A program made the position numbers and the translations under genes. Positions 1-7,080 of a DNA stretch of 10,954 bases are shown in pieces (position 1 is the first letter of the stretch; each line of letters opens with the position of its first letter). The notes below the pieces were generated by a model, which made no database searches, was not told the origin of the DNA, and saw only the letters and a list, made by a program, of their open reading frames with translations. Source of the DNA: DATFYM01 sp035315065 (GTDB lineage: Bacteria; Acidobacteriota; Terriglobia; UBA7540). Location: positions 1 to 10,954 of the forward strand of contig DATFYM010000196.1 in the NCBI GenBank assembly GCA_035315065.1, read 5' to 3'.

Positions 1-52
1 CCTGCACCACCTGCACTCTTTGATTTTCCAACTGAGGAATAGACTCAGTCAT
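1..52 (-). CDS. 5' end of an unidentified leftward gene (partial)
   Basis: On the minus strand an ATG at 52-50 opens a frame that stays open for 17 codons to the window edge and reads MTESIPQLENQRVQVVQ. A strong Shine-Dalgarno match, AAGGAGG, lies at 62-56, only 3 bases before the ATG, which is shorter than usual. A perfect inverted repeat (63-88) sits just upstream, where a promoter or operator would be. The gene is divergent from the propeller remnant to its right and its position suggests that it, or the element carrying it, abuts the broken 5' end of that remnant. Seventeen residues are too few to name a family. The call rests on the SD-plus-start arrangement alone and could be chance. 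Confidence 0.4.
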   Translation of the reverse strand, partial: MTESIPQLENQRVQVVQ

Positions 53-62
53 AGGCCTCCTT

Positions 63-88
63 ATCCTAACGTCTATATACGTTAGGAT
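63..88. promoter_or_regulatory. Perfect 10-bp inverted repeat, candidate operator or element end
   Basis: Arms ATCCTAACGT (63-72) and ACGTTAGGAT (79-88) are exact reverse complements separated by the 6-base spacer CTATAT. The AT-rich centre gives a TATA-like -10 candidate on either strand. It lies directly upstream of the leftward start at 52, as expected of an operator overlapping that gene's promoter. It is also exactly where the rightward propeller remnant loses its upstream reading frame (stop TAA at 67-69), so it could instead mark the end of an inserted element. The symmetry is seen; the role is inferred. Confidence 0.55.
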
Positions 89-706
89 TGATACCACAAA
101 AAAAGAAACTCTTCAATTCCAACTTCTATGTCGTGCACCCAGGTGTGGCTGGCGGCTTGCCGGTGCGGCTTCTGAAGAGCGATACTGACTTCGGCTACAG
201 CGGCTCTTGGTCACCGGACGGAAATTGGTTTGTCTACTGGGGAACTAAAGAGGGGCAGTTCGCACTGAATAAGGTCAAAACTACCGGACAGGCGGAACCG
301 GAAACCTTGAAAGCGAACGTTAACCTTGTGAGCGATTGGGTGCCGGTGTGGTCGCCCGCGGGCGATTGGATTCTGTACCCGGACGGAGGCGTGAAGTTCT
401 CCAGACGGCAAGACCACCCGCGATCTCGCCGCGAAGAGCGCGGTGGCCTATGCCTTCTCGACCGACGGTAAGATGCTCTACGGCATCCGGCAGGTCACTG
501 GCCGCGCGGAGATCTTCTCAATGAGCGTTGCCAAGGGCGCCGAGAAGACGATCGGGGCGCTGGGGCAGGAGTATCTCCCCTCCAGCAACCTGTCACCTTC
601 CCTGCGCCTGGCGCTGACCCCGGACGGCAAAAGCGTCACCTACAGCACGGTGAAAAGCACGGCCAACCTGTGGTTGATGGATATATCCGGCGTCGCACCC
701 CGATAG
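88..706 (+). pseudogene. PD40/TolB-like beta-propeller protein, truncated and frameshifted 3' remnant
   Basis: The translation carries at least four PD40 (WD40-like) blades: SWSPDGNWFVY (near 208-240), VWSPAGDWILYPDGG (near 346-390), a YAFSTDGKMLYGI blade (near 449-487) and ALTPDGKSVTY with NLWLMD (near 610-684). The stop is TAG at 704-706. In Acidobacteriota such propellers are typically the C-terminal part of Ser/Thr kinases, winged-helix regulators or TolB-like sensors; only this end is present. Two lesions are seen. There is no good start (a TTG at 88 without an SD) and an in-frame stop lies at 67-69. The frame also changes at about 397: frame 1 ends its homology at GVK (391-396), and SPDGKTTRDLAAKSAVAYAF resumes in frame 2 from 398. 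This fits a 1-base insertion or 2-base deletion. Recognisable homology starts near 112. A sequencing error could explain the shift but not the missing 5' end. Confidence 0.72.
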
Positions 707-869
707 CCAACTCACTCGCCCAGGCCTTTCGCGACATGGCACTACTTCTTCAAGGTGGTCTTCCCCGCCACGGGATCGCCGGTGGACCGAGTTTGAACGT
801 ATCGTCCGCCACTCGGAGAGCAAGCTTTGAGTGGGTGGATCGTTGTCCCGAAACGGCGGTGAAGTAAGT

Positions 870-892
870 CCTGCCTAGTCCTAGTCGGCAGG
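870..892. other. Small hairpin in intergenic DNA
   Basis: CCTGCC (870-875) pairs exactly with GGCAGG (887-892) around an 11-base loop. There is no T-run on either side, so it is not a canonical rho-independent terminator. It could contribute to ending transcription from the propeller remnant, or it may have no role. Confidence 0.3.
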
Positions 893-980
893 TGGCGACT
901 GATCCCCGATCGGCCTCCGTCCTGTGGTCAGATCGCCACTACGCCGTCAGCGAGGATCTATCCACCGATTGCTTGTGGGA

Positions 981-1040
981 AGGGCTGTTATCGCCAGGAA
1001 TCGCGACGGGCCAGGGAAGGCACTTCTCCGATAAGCCGAT
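981..1040 (+). repeat. Dispersed repeat, left copy
   Basis: This 60-base stretch aligns without gaps to 10231-10290 in the same orientation, with 45 of 60 bases identical by direct count and a perfect 10-base block (TCGCCAGGAA) at 991-1000. Identity falls away abruptly to the left of 981. Differences in the frame starting at 982 are often synonymous, giving GLLSPGIATGQGRHFSDK here against GLFSPGIAAGQRRHFCKK in the other copy, which hints at a formerly coding segment. The two copies bracket the padR-permease cluster, about 9.25 kb apart. Confidence 0.55.
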
Positions 1041-1128
1041 ATACGTCCAAGTGACGAGCAGGTGCGAGGAACTCCTGTAGGGCCCAAACGGGTGCTATTG
1101 AGATTGTTTGGAACTTCTGGGCGTCAGG

Positions 1129-1143
1129 TATCGTATTCCGATA
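1129..1143. promoter_or_regulatory. Inverted repeat in padR leader, candidate PadR operator
   Basis: TATCG (1129-1133) and CGATA (1139-1143) are perfect inverted repeats around TATTC. They end 10 bases before the padR ATG and touch the SD (AAGAGGA, 1143-1149). PadR-family repressors commonly bind short AT-containing palindromes in their own promoters, so autoregulation is a reasonable inference. The placement would block initiation or early elongation. I could not fix a convincing -35/-10 pair; TTGTTT at 1104-1109 with TATCGT at 1129 is 19 bases apart and weak. Confidence 0.4.
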
Positions 1144-1153
1144 AGAGGACGCC

Positions 1154-1486
1154 ATGGGTGAAAAAAGAACCGATCTTCTGCGTGGAACTCTCGACCTGCT
1201 CGTATTGAAAGCGCTGTCCCTGGAACCTTTGCACGGAGTCGGTATTTCCCGGCGAATCACACAAATCACCAAGGGAGCCTTTCAGGTAAGCTTCGGTTCG
1301 CTCTTCCCCTCGTTGCACCGCATGGAAGAGAGGGGATGGGTGGAAGCCGAGTGGCGCGCGTCGGAGAACAACCGACGGGCGAAATACTACCGACTGACCT
1401 CCTCTGGGCGGGCGCAGCTCAAGGTCGAGGAACGGAATTGGAAGCAGGTGGTCAAGATCATGACGGCGGCGGTGGAATCCGCCTGA
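1154..1486 (+). CDS. PadR-family transcriptional regulator (acidobacterial, ADOP-associated type)
   Basis: The 110-residue product has the full PadR winged-helix signature. LLRGTLDLLVLKALSLEPLHG (residues ~8-28) forms the first helices. The recognition helix region contains GSLFPSLHRMEERGW (~48-62). The wing and following strand carry EWRASENNRRAKYYRLT (~65-81), then GRAQL and a C-terminal dimerisation helix. Length is typical of the short PadR subfamily 2. It is expected to act as a cytosolic dimeric repressor that responds to an unknown ligand. The start is supported by the SD AAGAGGA at 1143-1149. The SD and ATG of the first permease follow the stop by 18 bases, so the two are almost certainly co-transcribed. 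This PadR-then-permease order is characteristic of Acidobacteriota. A decayed second copy of this gene lies at about 4266-4406. Family assignment is firm; ligand and targets are unknown. Confidence 0.95.
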   Translation: MGEKRTDLLRGTLDLLVLKALSLEPLHGVGISRRITQITKGAFQVSFGSLFPSLHRMEERGWVEAEWRASENNRRAKYYRLTSSGRAQLKVEERNWKQVVKIMTAAVESA

Positions 1487-1500
1487 GCCGAGTTAGGAGG
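1468..1500 (+). promoter_or_regulatory. GC hairpin at padR end and strong ribosome binding site of first permease
   Basis: GGCGG (1468-1472) pairs with CCGCC (1479-1483) around a 6-base loop, ending immediately before the padR TGA at 1484. The SD TTAGGAGG follows at 1493-1500, four bases before the ATG at 1505. Ribosomes finishing padR would melt the hairpin, which fits translational coupling of the permease to padR. The same arrangement recurs at 4388-4420. Confidence 0.45.
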
Positions 1501-1504
1501 CACC

Positions 1505-2419
1505 ATGCCAGCTAGAATCGTGAGTTTGTTTCGGAACTTCTTGCGCAAGGACACGGTCGAACAAACGCTGGACGACGAGCTGCAATCTTCGGTGGAGCTC
1601 CTGGCGGAAGAAAAGATGAAAGAAGGGTACTCGCCGTCAGCAGCCCGGCGGCAGGCGCTGATCGAGCTCGGCGGCGTCGAGCAAGTGAAAGAAGAGGTCC
1701 GCGATATTCGGCTCGGCCGCTTCCTCGATAACCTGGCCCGGGACCTGCGTTTCGCCTTCCGCACCCTGGCCAAGTCGCCGGGGCTGACGGCCGTCGTGGT
1801 CATCACGCTGGCCTTGGGCATTGGCGTGAATACAGCGATATTCGGAATTGTCAATGGCATGCTGCTTCGCCCGCTGCCGGTGCGCGCGCCGGAACAGATT
1901 ATGTTTCTGGCCGCCGGACAGCAGGGTGCCCCGCTGCAAACCTATACCGTGTCCTACCTGGACCTTGTGGATTATCGCAACCAGGTGAGCACCTTCTCGG
2001 ATCTGTTTGCTTACGAAATCGCCCTCGCCGGACTCAGCGCTGACGGCCGGGCTGAGGAAATCGCGGCCAGCTATGTGACCGGGAACTATTTCTCAGCCGT
2101 CGGATTGCGGCCCACGCTCGGCAGGTTGTTCCTCCCGGGGGAAGGGGAAAAGCCGGGCGAAGCCGGCATGATCGTTCTCGGATACTCCTACTGGCAAAAG
2201 CGATTCGGTGGAGATCCCGGCGTCGTCGGCAAGCAGATTCTCGTGGACGGAAAGCCCGCCGTAATCGTGGGCGTTGGACCGAAGGGATTTGGCGGAATGG
2301 ATTCGGTCCTCGAAATGGACGTCTATCTGCCCTTGAACAGGGGCCCGGCTTTGGACAAGGGCCCGACGGGTACGGCTACTATCGCGGCGTCCGACTCTTG
2401 CGCGCCTACGGCAGACTGA
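1505..2419 (+). CDS. First ADOP-type MacB/FtsX permease, 5' part (frameshifted gene 1505-4197)
   Basis: This is the N-terminal part of a split gene. Residues 1-75 form a charged cytoplasmic helical region (VEQTLDDELQSSVELLAEEK, then AARRQALIELGGVEQVKEEV) found at the start of acidobacterial duplicated orphan permeases. A conserved linker, DLRFAFRTLAKSPG, leads into TM1 (about 94-118), followed by LLRPLPV and a MacB-like periplasmic domain. Genuine homology runs to about residue 285 (MDVYLPLN). The last residues before the TGA at 2417-2419 are out of frame, and the correct continuation is one frame back, in the product from 2398. The shift needed is -1 (one base lost, or two gained) and lies between about 2335 and 2370, where the heptamer GGGCCCG occurs twice in register (2341-2347, 2359-2365). 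The start is secure: SD TTAGGAGG and ATG, 18 bases after padR. It could be a pseudogene, a sequencing error or, less likely, programmed frameshifting. Confidence 0.88.
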   Translation: MPARIVSLFRNFLRKDTVEQTLDDELQSSVELLAEEKMKEGYSPSAARRQALIELGGVEQVKEEVRDIRLGRFLDNLARDLRFAFRTLAKSPGLTAVVVITLALGIGVNTAIFGIVNGMLLRPLPVRAPEQIMFLAAGQQGAPLQTYTVSYLDLVDYRNQVSTFSDLFAYEIALAGLSADGRAEEIAASYVTGNYFSAVGLRPTLGRLFLPGEGEKPGEAGMIVLGYSYWQKRFGGDPGVVGKQILVDGKPAVIVGVGPKGFGGMDSVLEMDVYLPLNRGPALDKGPTGTATIAASDSCAPTAD

Positions 2420-4197
2420 ATCCCGGCGTCAGCCTGGCGCAAGCGCAGAGTTCCTTTGATGTCGCCGCCGCGCGCCTGGCCGAGCAGTACCCCGACGCAG
2501 ACAAAGGAATCACGGTTCGCCTGGTTTCTGAAAAACAGGCGCGCCCCGATCCGACCGTGGCCAACATCATTCCGCTTGTCGCGGGATCATTCCTGGCCCT
2601 CGCCACTCTTGTTCTGCTTCTTGCGTGCATGAATGTGGCCAACATCCTGTTAGTTCGTGCCACGTCACGCCAGGGTGAGATGGGAATCCGCGCGGCGCTG
2701 GGCGCAGGACGCGTGCGGCTCATTGCACAGGTACTCACGGAATGCACTCTCCTGGCGCTCACGGGCGGCGCGGCAGGAGTGATCCTGGGGCAGTGGGCCA
2801 ACAACCTGCTCGGTTCGACGTTTGAACAAGTGGTCAGCAACATCCCCCTGCGCTTGGCGTGGGGGCTCGATTGGAGGGTTTTCTGTTATGCCCTGGGAAT
2901 TGCGGTATGCACAGGAATGATTGTCGGTGTGTCGCCGGCCCTGCGGGCCTCTCGTGCGAACGTGAACGTGATGGTGCGCGAAAGTGGCCGCGGCGAATCC
3001 CCGGGCGCCGGCCGCCACCGTGTACGCGGCATTCTGGTGGTGGCGCAGATCGCGGGATCGCTGGTGTTATTGATTGCCACCGGCCTGTTCGTTCGGAGTC
3101 TCGCGCATGTCCAGCGGATGTCCTTGGGTTTCGACCCCGATCACGTTTTGAATGTGACCCTTGACCCCCATGGAATAGGCTTTGACGAGCCGCGCACCAG
3201 GGGTTTCTACCGGGAGTTGGAAGCCCGCGTTCGCGCGTTCCCCGGCGTCAAGTCGGTCGCCCTGGCTTTCAGCGTGCCGATGGGAAATACCCAGGAGCCC
3301 CGCACGGTTTACATCGAAGGGCATCCCCTGGCGAGCGGCCAGCGGCCGCCCTACGTGCTATTGAACCGGGTTGATCCACCTTACATCGACATGATGCGAA
3401 TTCCCGTGTTGCGCGGCCGTGAATTTGCCGAAACCGACAACGCGACCGCGCCCAAGGTGGCCATCGTCAATCAGAAGATGGCCAAGCAGTTCTGGCCCAA
3501 CCAAGACCCCATCGGCAAGCGCTTCAGCATTTTCGGAAGTTCCGGCCCATTCGCGCAAGTGGTCGGAGTGGCCCAGGATGGTAAATACAACGTGGCTGCC
3601 TTGGCCGAGCCTGTCCCATTCTTCTATCTTCCGTACGCCCAAGACTACTCGCCCATGATGACGCTGCAAATTCGTTCCTCCGTCGAGCCGGAGTCACTCA
3701 TCGCCCCGGCGCAGCAGGTGATCCGCGGCCTTGCTCCCGATTTGCCGATCTATGACGTGCGGACGATGGAGCAGAGCTTAGGAGGAATAAATGGCTTCTT
3801 TGCGTTTCGCATGGGGGCGACGTTAGCCGCTTTGATGGGTCTCGTTGGATTGACGCTCGCGGCTGTGGGTGTCTACGGCGTGGTTTCCTACAGCGCGGAG
3901 CAGCGCACGCACGAAATCGGCATTCGCATGGCCCTTGGTGCCGAACGGCACGACATCTTGAGGCTGGTTCTCCGCCAGGGAATGGCGCTGGTCATGGCCG
4001 GGGTACTCTCCGGTTTGGTCGCCTCATGGGCACTGACCCGCACCGTGGCCAGACTCCTGGTCGGCGTGAGCGCCACCGACCCGCTTACCTACGTGAGTGT
4101 GGCCCTGCTGCTCGCGGCGATTGCGCTTTGGGCGTGCTATGTCCCAGCGCGGCGCGCCACGCGCCTCGATCCAATGGCGGCGCTGCGGTACGAGTAG
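2398..4197 (+). CDS. First ADOP-type MacB/FtsX permease, 3' part (frameshifted gene 1505-4197)
   Basis: This frame holds the rest of the permease begun at 1505. Its homology starts before the nominal ATG at 2398, with YYRGVRLLRAYGRLNPGVS from about 2377, so 2398 is an internal methionine and not a true start. Within these 599 residues come the end of periplasmic domain 1, TM helices near 58-80, 111-133 and 158-180, and the cytoplasmic coupling motif GEMGIRAALGAGR (~93-105). A bridging TM (~211-233) follows, then a second MacB-like periplasmic domain (~240-465) and a second FtsX domain with EIGIRMALGAERHDILRLVL, ending in YVPARRATRLDPMAALRYE. Joined, the two parts would make about 888 residues, normal for ADOP. 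FtsX-type permeases need a MacB/LolD-like ATPase for activity and none is encoded in the window; the substrate is unknown. The 1800-base frame is free of stops, so inactivation, if real, is recent. Confidence 0.9.
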   Translation: MRAYGRLNPGVSLAQAQSSFDVAAARLAEQYPDADKGITVRLVSEKQARPDPTVANIIPLVAGSFLALATLVLLLACMNVANILLVRATSRQGEMGIRAALGAGRVRLIAQVLTECTLLALTGGAAGVILGQWANNLLGSTFEQVVSNIPLRLAWGLDWRVFCYALGIAVCTGMIVGVSPALRASRANVNVMVRESGRGESPGAGRHRVRGILVVAQIAGSLVLLIATGLFVRSLAHVQRMSLGFDPDHVLNVTLDPHGIGFDEPRTRGFYRELEARVRAFPGVKSVALAFSVPMGNTQEPRTVYIEGHPLASGQRPPYVLLNRVDPPYIDMMRIPVLRGREFAETDNATAPKVAIVNQKMAKQFWPNQDPIGKRFSIFGSSGPFAQVVGVAQDGKYNVAALAEPVPFFYLPYAQDYSPMMTLQIRSSVEPESLIAPAQQVIRGLAPDLPIYDVRTMEQSLGGINGFFAFRMGATLAALMGLVGLTLAAVGVYGVVSYSAEQRTHEIGIRMALGAERHDILRLVLRQGMALVMAGVLSGLVASWALTRTVARLLVGVSATDPLTYVSVALLLAAIALWACYVPARRATRLDPMAALRYE

Positions 4198-4265
4198 TTC
4201 TGCACTATCAAAGCGGAGGTTTGGGGGACTCCCCGAAGGGTTTCAAAGGAACGCGAAGGAGACGA

Positions 4266-4406
4266 AATGGCAAACGCATTCGGAACGCTCATCAGGCTGG
4301 ATGGTGTTATCGGTTGCCATCCGCCGGGCGTACGCAACTCAAGGCCTAGGAGCGGGATTGGAAGCAGGTGGTCAAGATCATGACGGCGGCGGTGGAATCC
4401 GCCTGA
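4266..4406 (+). pseudogene. Decayed second copy of padR (3' relic)
   Basis: The sequence before the second permease aligns with the end of padR at a constant offset of 2920 bases from 4308 (padR 1388) to the permease start codon. Its frame reads YRLPSAGRTQLKA, then stop, then ERDWKQVVKIMTAAVESA and stop, against YRLTSSGRAQLKVEERNWKQ and so on in padR. A GAG codon has become TAG at 4347-4349. Further upstream, about 4266-4307 still resembles padR (a shared TGG at 4268-4270) but with a net 4-base insertion, hence frameshifted. Nothing of the DNA-binding domain is recognisable further left, though drifted DNA may continue to 4213. The last 51 bases (4357-4407) are identical to 1437-1487, including the GGCGG/CCGCC hairpin (4388-4403). 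The SD TTTGGAGG (4413-4420) then serves the second permease. Confidence 0.85.
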
Positions 4407-4424
4407 GTCAAGTTTGGAGGCGCC

Positions 4425-7073
4425 ATGCCAAGTCGAATCGCTAGCTTATTCCGAAACCTCTGGCGCAAAAACACGATCGAGCAAGCGCTGGACGATGAGC
4501 TGCAATCTTCCGTCGAACTCCTGACAGAGGAAAAGTTGAAAGAGGGACTCTCGTATTCAGCAGCCCGGCGGCAGGCGCTTATCGATCTCGGCGGCGTGGA
4601 GCAAGTAAAGGAGAAGGTCCGCGCCATACGGGCCGGGCGCTTACTGGAGGACTTCGCCAAGGACGTGCGTTTCGCATTCCGCACGCTGGCCAAATCCCCC
4701 GGCTTCGCCACGGTTGCCGTCCTTTCGCTGGCTCTGGGAATTGGGGCGAACGCTCTGGTCTTTAGTGTGCTCAACGCTCTGCTGCTCCGGCCACTCCCGG
4801 TAGACCGCCCGGACCAACTGGTTTTCCTCGAGAACAAGACGTACGGCCCCTCCCAGTCCTTCCCGAATTACAAAGAACTTCGCGATCGAAACCGGACGTT
4901 CGCGGGACTGGTCGCATACCGCATGTCGCCCATGGAATTAGAGACGAGTACAGGTGCGAACCGCATTTGGGGCTATCTGGCTACGGGCAACTATTTTGAC
5001 CTGTTGGGAGTCAAGCCCGCCTTGGGCCGCTTCTTTCATCAAAGTGATGACGTACATCCCGGAGCGAGCCCTTACGCCGTGCTGAGCTATGACGCCTGGC
5101 AGTCGCGATTCGGGGCCGATCCCGAAATTGCCGGGAAGACGATCCGGATCAACCGCCTCCCCTTCACGGTGCTGGGAGTGGCGCCGCGCGGTTTTCAGGG
5201 CACTGAGCTCTTCTACTGGCCGGAAGTCTGGGTGCCCATGATGATGCAACCCCAGATCGAGGTGGGAAATCCGTGGTTTGACGATCGAAGCGCCTGGAGT
5301 ATCTCGGTGATCGGGCGGCTGAAACCGGATGTTTCGCCGGCCCAAGCAGAAGCGAATCTGAACACCGTTGCGGCGGAGTTGGCCCGCGAGTATCCGGCGG
5401 AAAACACCGGCCTCGCCTTCAGGCTGGCCAAGCCCGGCCTGATAGGCAACATGATCGGTAGCCCGGCGAAAGCCTTCACGCTCGGCGTACTCCTCCTCGC
5501 GGCTCTGGTGCTTCTCGCCGCCTGTGCGAATCTGGCCAGCCTGCTCACGGCGCGCACCACGGATCGCCAACGCGAACTGGCCATCCGGCTGGCCATCGGA
5601 GCCAGCCGCGGCCGCGTGATCCGCCAGGTGCTGACGGAAGCGCTGATGCTGTCCACAGCGGGCGGGGGTGCGGGTTACGTGCTGGCCGTATTTCTTTCTC
5701 GGGCGTTGAGCCGATGGCATGCACCGCTGGACTTCCCAGTGCAACTCAATGTGGACCCGGATTGGCGGGTCTTCTGCTTCGCCTGGGCGGCATCCATTTT
5801 GGCCGGCGTCTTTTTCGCATTCCTTCCTGCCTGGCGCGCTGCGAAAACTGACCCCAATGCTGCCCTGAAGGGAGCAGCCACAGCGTGGGGCTCGCGGCGC
5901 TGGGCTTTCCGGGATGTACTGGTGGCCGTGCAGGTCGGGCTCTGCGTTGTGCTGGTGTCCGGCTGTCTTCTTTCGTTGCGTGGCCTCCAGCAGGCGCTCC
6001 ACATGCGGCTAGGATTCGAGCCACAGCACGTCTCGGTCGCGGCGTTCGAATTAGGCCTGGCAGGATACTCCGAGGAACGCGGCCGAGCCTTTCAGCGGCG
6101 CGCGTGGGAGGCTGTCCGGCAACTGCCCGGTGTAGAATCGGCGGCGTATTCAAGTTCTCTGCCGCTCGGCATCGACCAATCCCGTACCCGTGTATTTCCC
6201 GCGGATGGTGCTGGCCTTCGGCCTTCCGACCGCATCGCCGTGACCTTTTACGAGGTTTCGCCAGGTTATTTTGCCACGGTAGGAACGAAGATGTTGGCCG
6301 GGCGCGATTTTAATTGGCACGACGACGCCGAATCTCCGCCCGTGGCAATTGTCAACGTCGCCTTCGCGAAGCGGGTCCTGCATACCGAGAACCCGGTTGG
6401 CGGTCACTTTCGTCACGGGACGGTGAACGGTGACCTAGTTGAGGTCATCGGCGTCGTCGAAGACGGCAAGTATAGGAGCCTTACCGAATCGCAGGAGCCA
6501 GTCGTTTTCTGGCCGATTTTGCAGCGCTACGATACAACCACGACGATCGAGGTGAAATCCTCCCTACCTGCGGCGCAAATGCTCGGCGAGATACGTCGGG
6601 CGATTGCCGCCCTCGACCCGGAGTTGCCACTCTACGGCGTCGGAAGCCTCACCCAAATGCTCGGGTTCGCGTTCTTCCCCACTCGCGCGGCTGCCGTCGC
6701 CCTGAGCGCCTTTGGCGTGCTGGCCATTATGCTGGCGGCGACAGGTATCCACGGGCTCGTCGCCTACGCGGTCTCAAGACGCGTGCATGAGATTGGCATC
6801 CGCGTGGCGCTCGGCGCCCGTCCTGGCGAGGTGCTTCGTCTCGTGCTGGGCAAGATCGTGGCCCTGGTCGCTGTGGGATCAGCCTTCGGTCTCCTGCTGG
6901 CCTTAGCCGCTGGAAAAGTGCTGGCGGGCATCGTGTATAAGGGCTCGCCGCGCGATCCGCTAGTGCTGGCGGGCGCGTTGGGCCTCATGGCGTTCCTCAG
7001 TGTCTTTTCGTCGTGCCTGCCGGCGCGCCGAGCTTTGCGAATTGAACCCACCGGCGCTCTGCGCTGTGAGTGA
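4425..7073 (+). CDS. Second ADOP-type MacB/FtsX permease (intact, 882 aa)
   Basis: This is a full-length duplicated orphan permease with two MacB_PCD-plus-FtsX units. Residues 1-75 are the charged cytoplasmic helices (LDDELQSSVELLTEEKLKEG), followed by DVRFAFRTLAKSPGF and TM1 (~95-117). Periplasmic domain 1 runs to ~345. TM2-TM4 span ~349-470, with the coupling motif ELAIRLAIGASRGRVIRQVL (~383-402). TM5 is at ~497-520 and periplasmic domain 2 at ~525-740. The last FtsX unit starts at ~750 with HEIGIRVALGARPGEVLRLVL and ends LPARRALRIEPTGALRCE. Length is normal for the family. The start is ATG 4425, with TTTGGAGG four bases upstream, and the N-terminus aligns residue for residue with the other two copies. 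It lies 227 bases after the first permease, behind the padR relic, and is co-directional with the cluster. It belongs to the inner membrane; substrate and ATPase partner are unknown. Role in efflux or lipoprotein handling would be only by analogy with MacB/LolCDE. Confidence 0.93.
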   Translation: MPSRIASLFRNLWRKNTIEQALDDELQSSVELLTEEKLKEGLSYSAARRQALIDLGGVEQVKEKVRAIRAGRLLEDFAKDVRFAFRTLAKSPGFATVAVLSLALGIGANALVFSVLNALLLRPLPVDRPDQLVFLENKTYGPSQSFPNYKELRDRNRTFAGLVAYRMSPMELETSTGANRIWGYLATGNYFDLLGVKPALGRFFHQSDDVHPGASPYAVLSYDAWQSRFGADPEIAGKTIRINRLPFTVLGVAPRGFQGTELFYWPEVWVPMMMQPQIEVGNPWFDDRSAWSISVIGRLKPDVSPAQAEANLNTVAAELAREYPAENTGLAFRLAKPGLIGNMIGSPAKAFTLGVLLLAALVLLAACANLASLLTARTTDRQRELAIRLAIGASRGRVIRQVLTEALMLSTAGGGAGYVLAVFLSRALSRWHAPLDFPVQLNVDPDWRVFCFAWAASILAGVFFAFLPAWRAAKTDPNAALKGAATAWGSRRWAFRDVLVAVQVGLCVVLVSGCLLSLRGLQQALHMRLGFEPQHVSVAAFELGLAGYSEERGRAFQRRAWEAVRQLPGVESAAYSSSLPLGIDQSRTRVFPADGAGLRPSDRIAVTFYEVSPGYFATVGTKMLAGRDFNWHDDAESPPVAIVNVAFAKRVLHTENPVGGHFRHGTVNGDLVEVIGVVEDGKYRSLTESQEPVVFWPILQRYDTTTTIEVKSSLPAAQMLGEIRRAIAALDPELPLYGVGSLTQMLGFAFFPTRAAAVALSAFGVLAIMLAATGIHGLVAYAVSRRVHEIGIRVALGARPGEVLRLVLGKIVALVAVGSAFGLLLALAAGKVLAGIVYKGSPRDPLVLAGALGLMAFLSVFSSCLPARRALRIEPTGALRCE

Positions 7074-7080
7074 GTGTGGC

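Larger units (their letters stand above)
707..1153. other. Intergenic stretch without a supported gene
   Basis: Between the propeller stop and padR no frame shows a start with an SD or recognisable protein similarity. Short open frames such as 892-1080 (plus) are uninterrupted but lack an SD and family motifs. The stretch holds a 6-bp hairpin (870-892), a dispersed repeat copy (981-1040) that recurs beyond the permease cluster, and a short inverted repeat in the padR leader (1129-1143). Some of it may be decayed coding DNA, since the repeat looks codon-conserved. Confidence 0.6.

Noticed and set aside
892..1080. 62-codon plus-strand frame containing the left dispersed repeat
   Set aside because: No SD or start context. 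The codon-level similarity to the right copy covers only 18 residues, so it is reported as a repeat and not as a gene.
4224..4234. GGGG-ACT-CCCC hairpin after the first permease
   Set aside because: Only four pairs with a 3-base loop and no T-run; likely a by-product of GC-rich drifted padR DNA.
4026..4444. Two overlapping plus-strand frames (4026-4349 and 4097-4444) spanning the end of permease 1 and the spacer
   Set aside because: Their left halves are off-frame readings of permease 1 and their right halves are the padR relic in two frames. They are explained by the relic.
4938..6002. 354-codon minus-strand open frame under the second permease
   Set aside because: Antisense to a recognisable MacB/FtsX gene, with no SD and no family motifs; a shadow frame.
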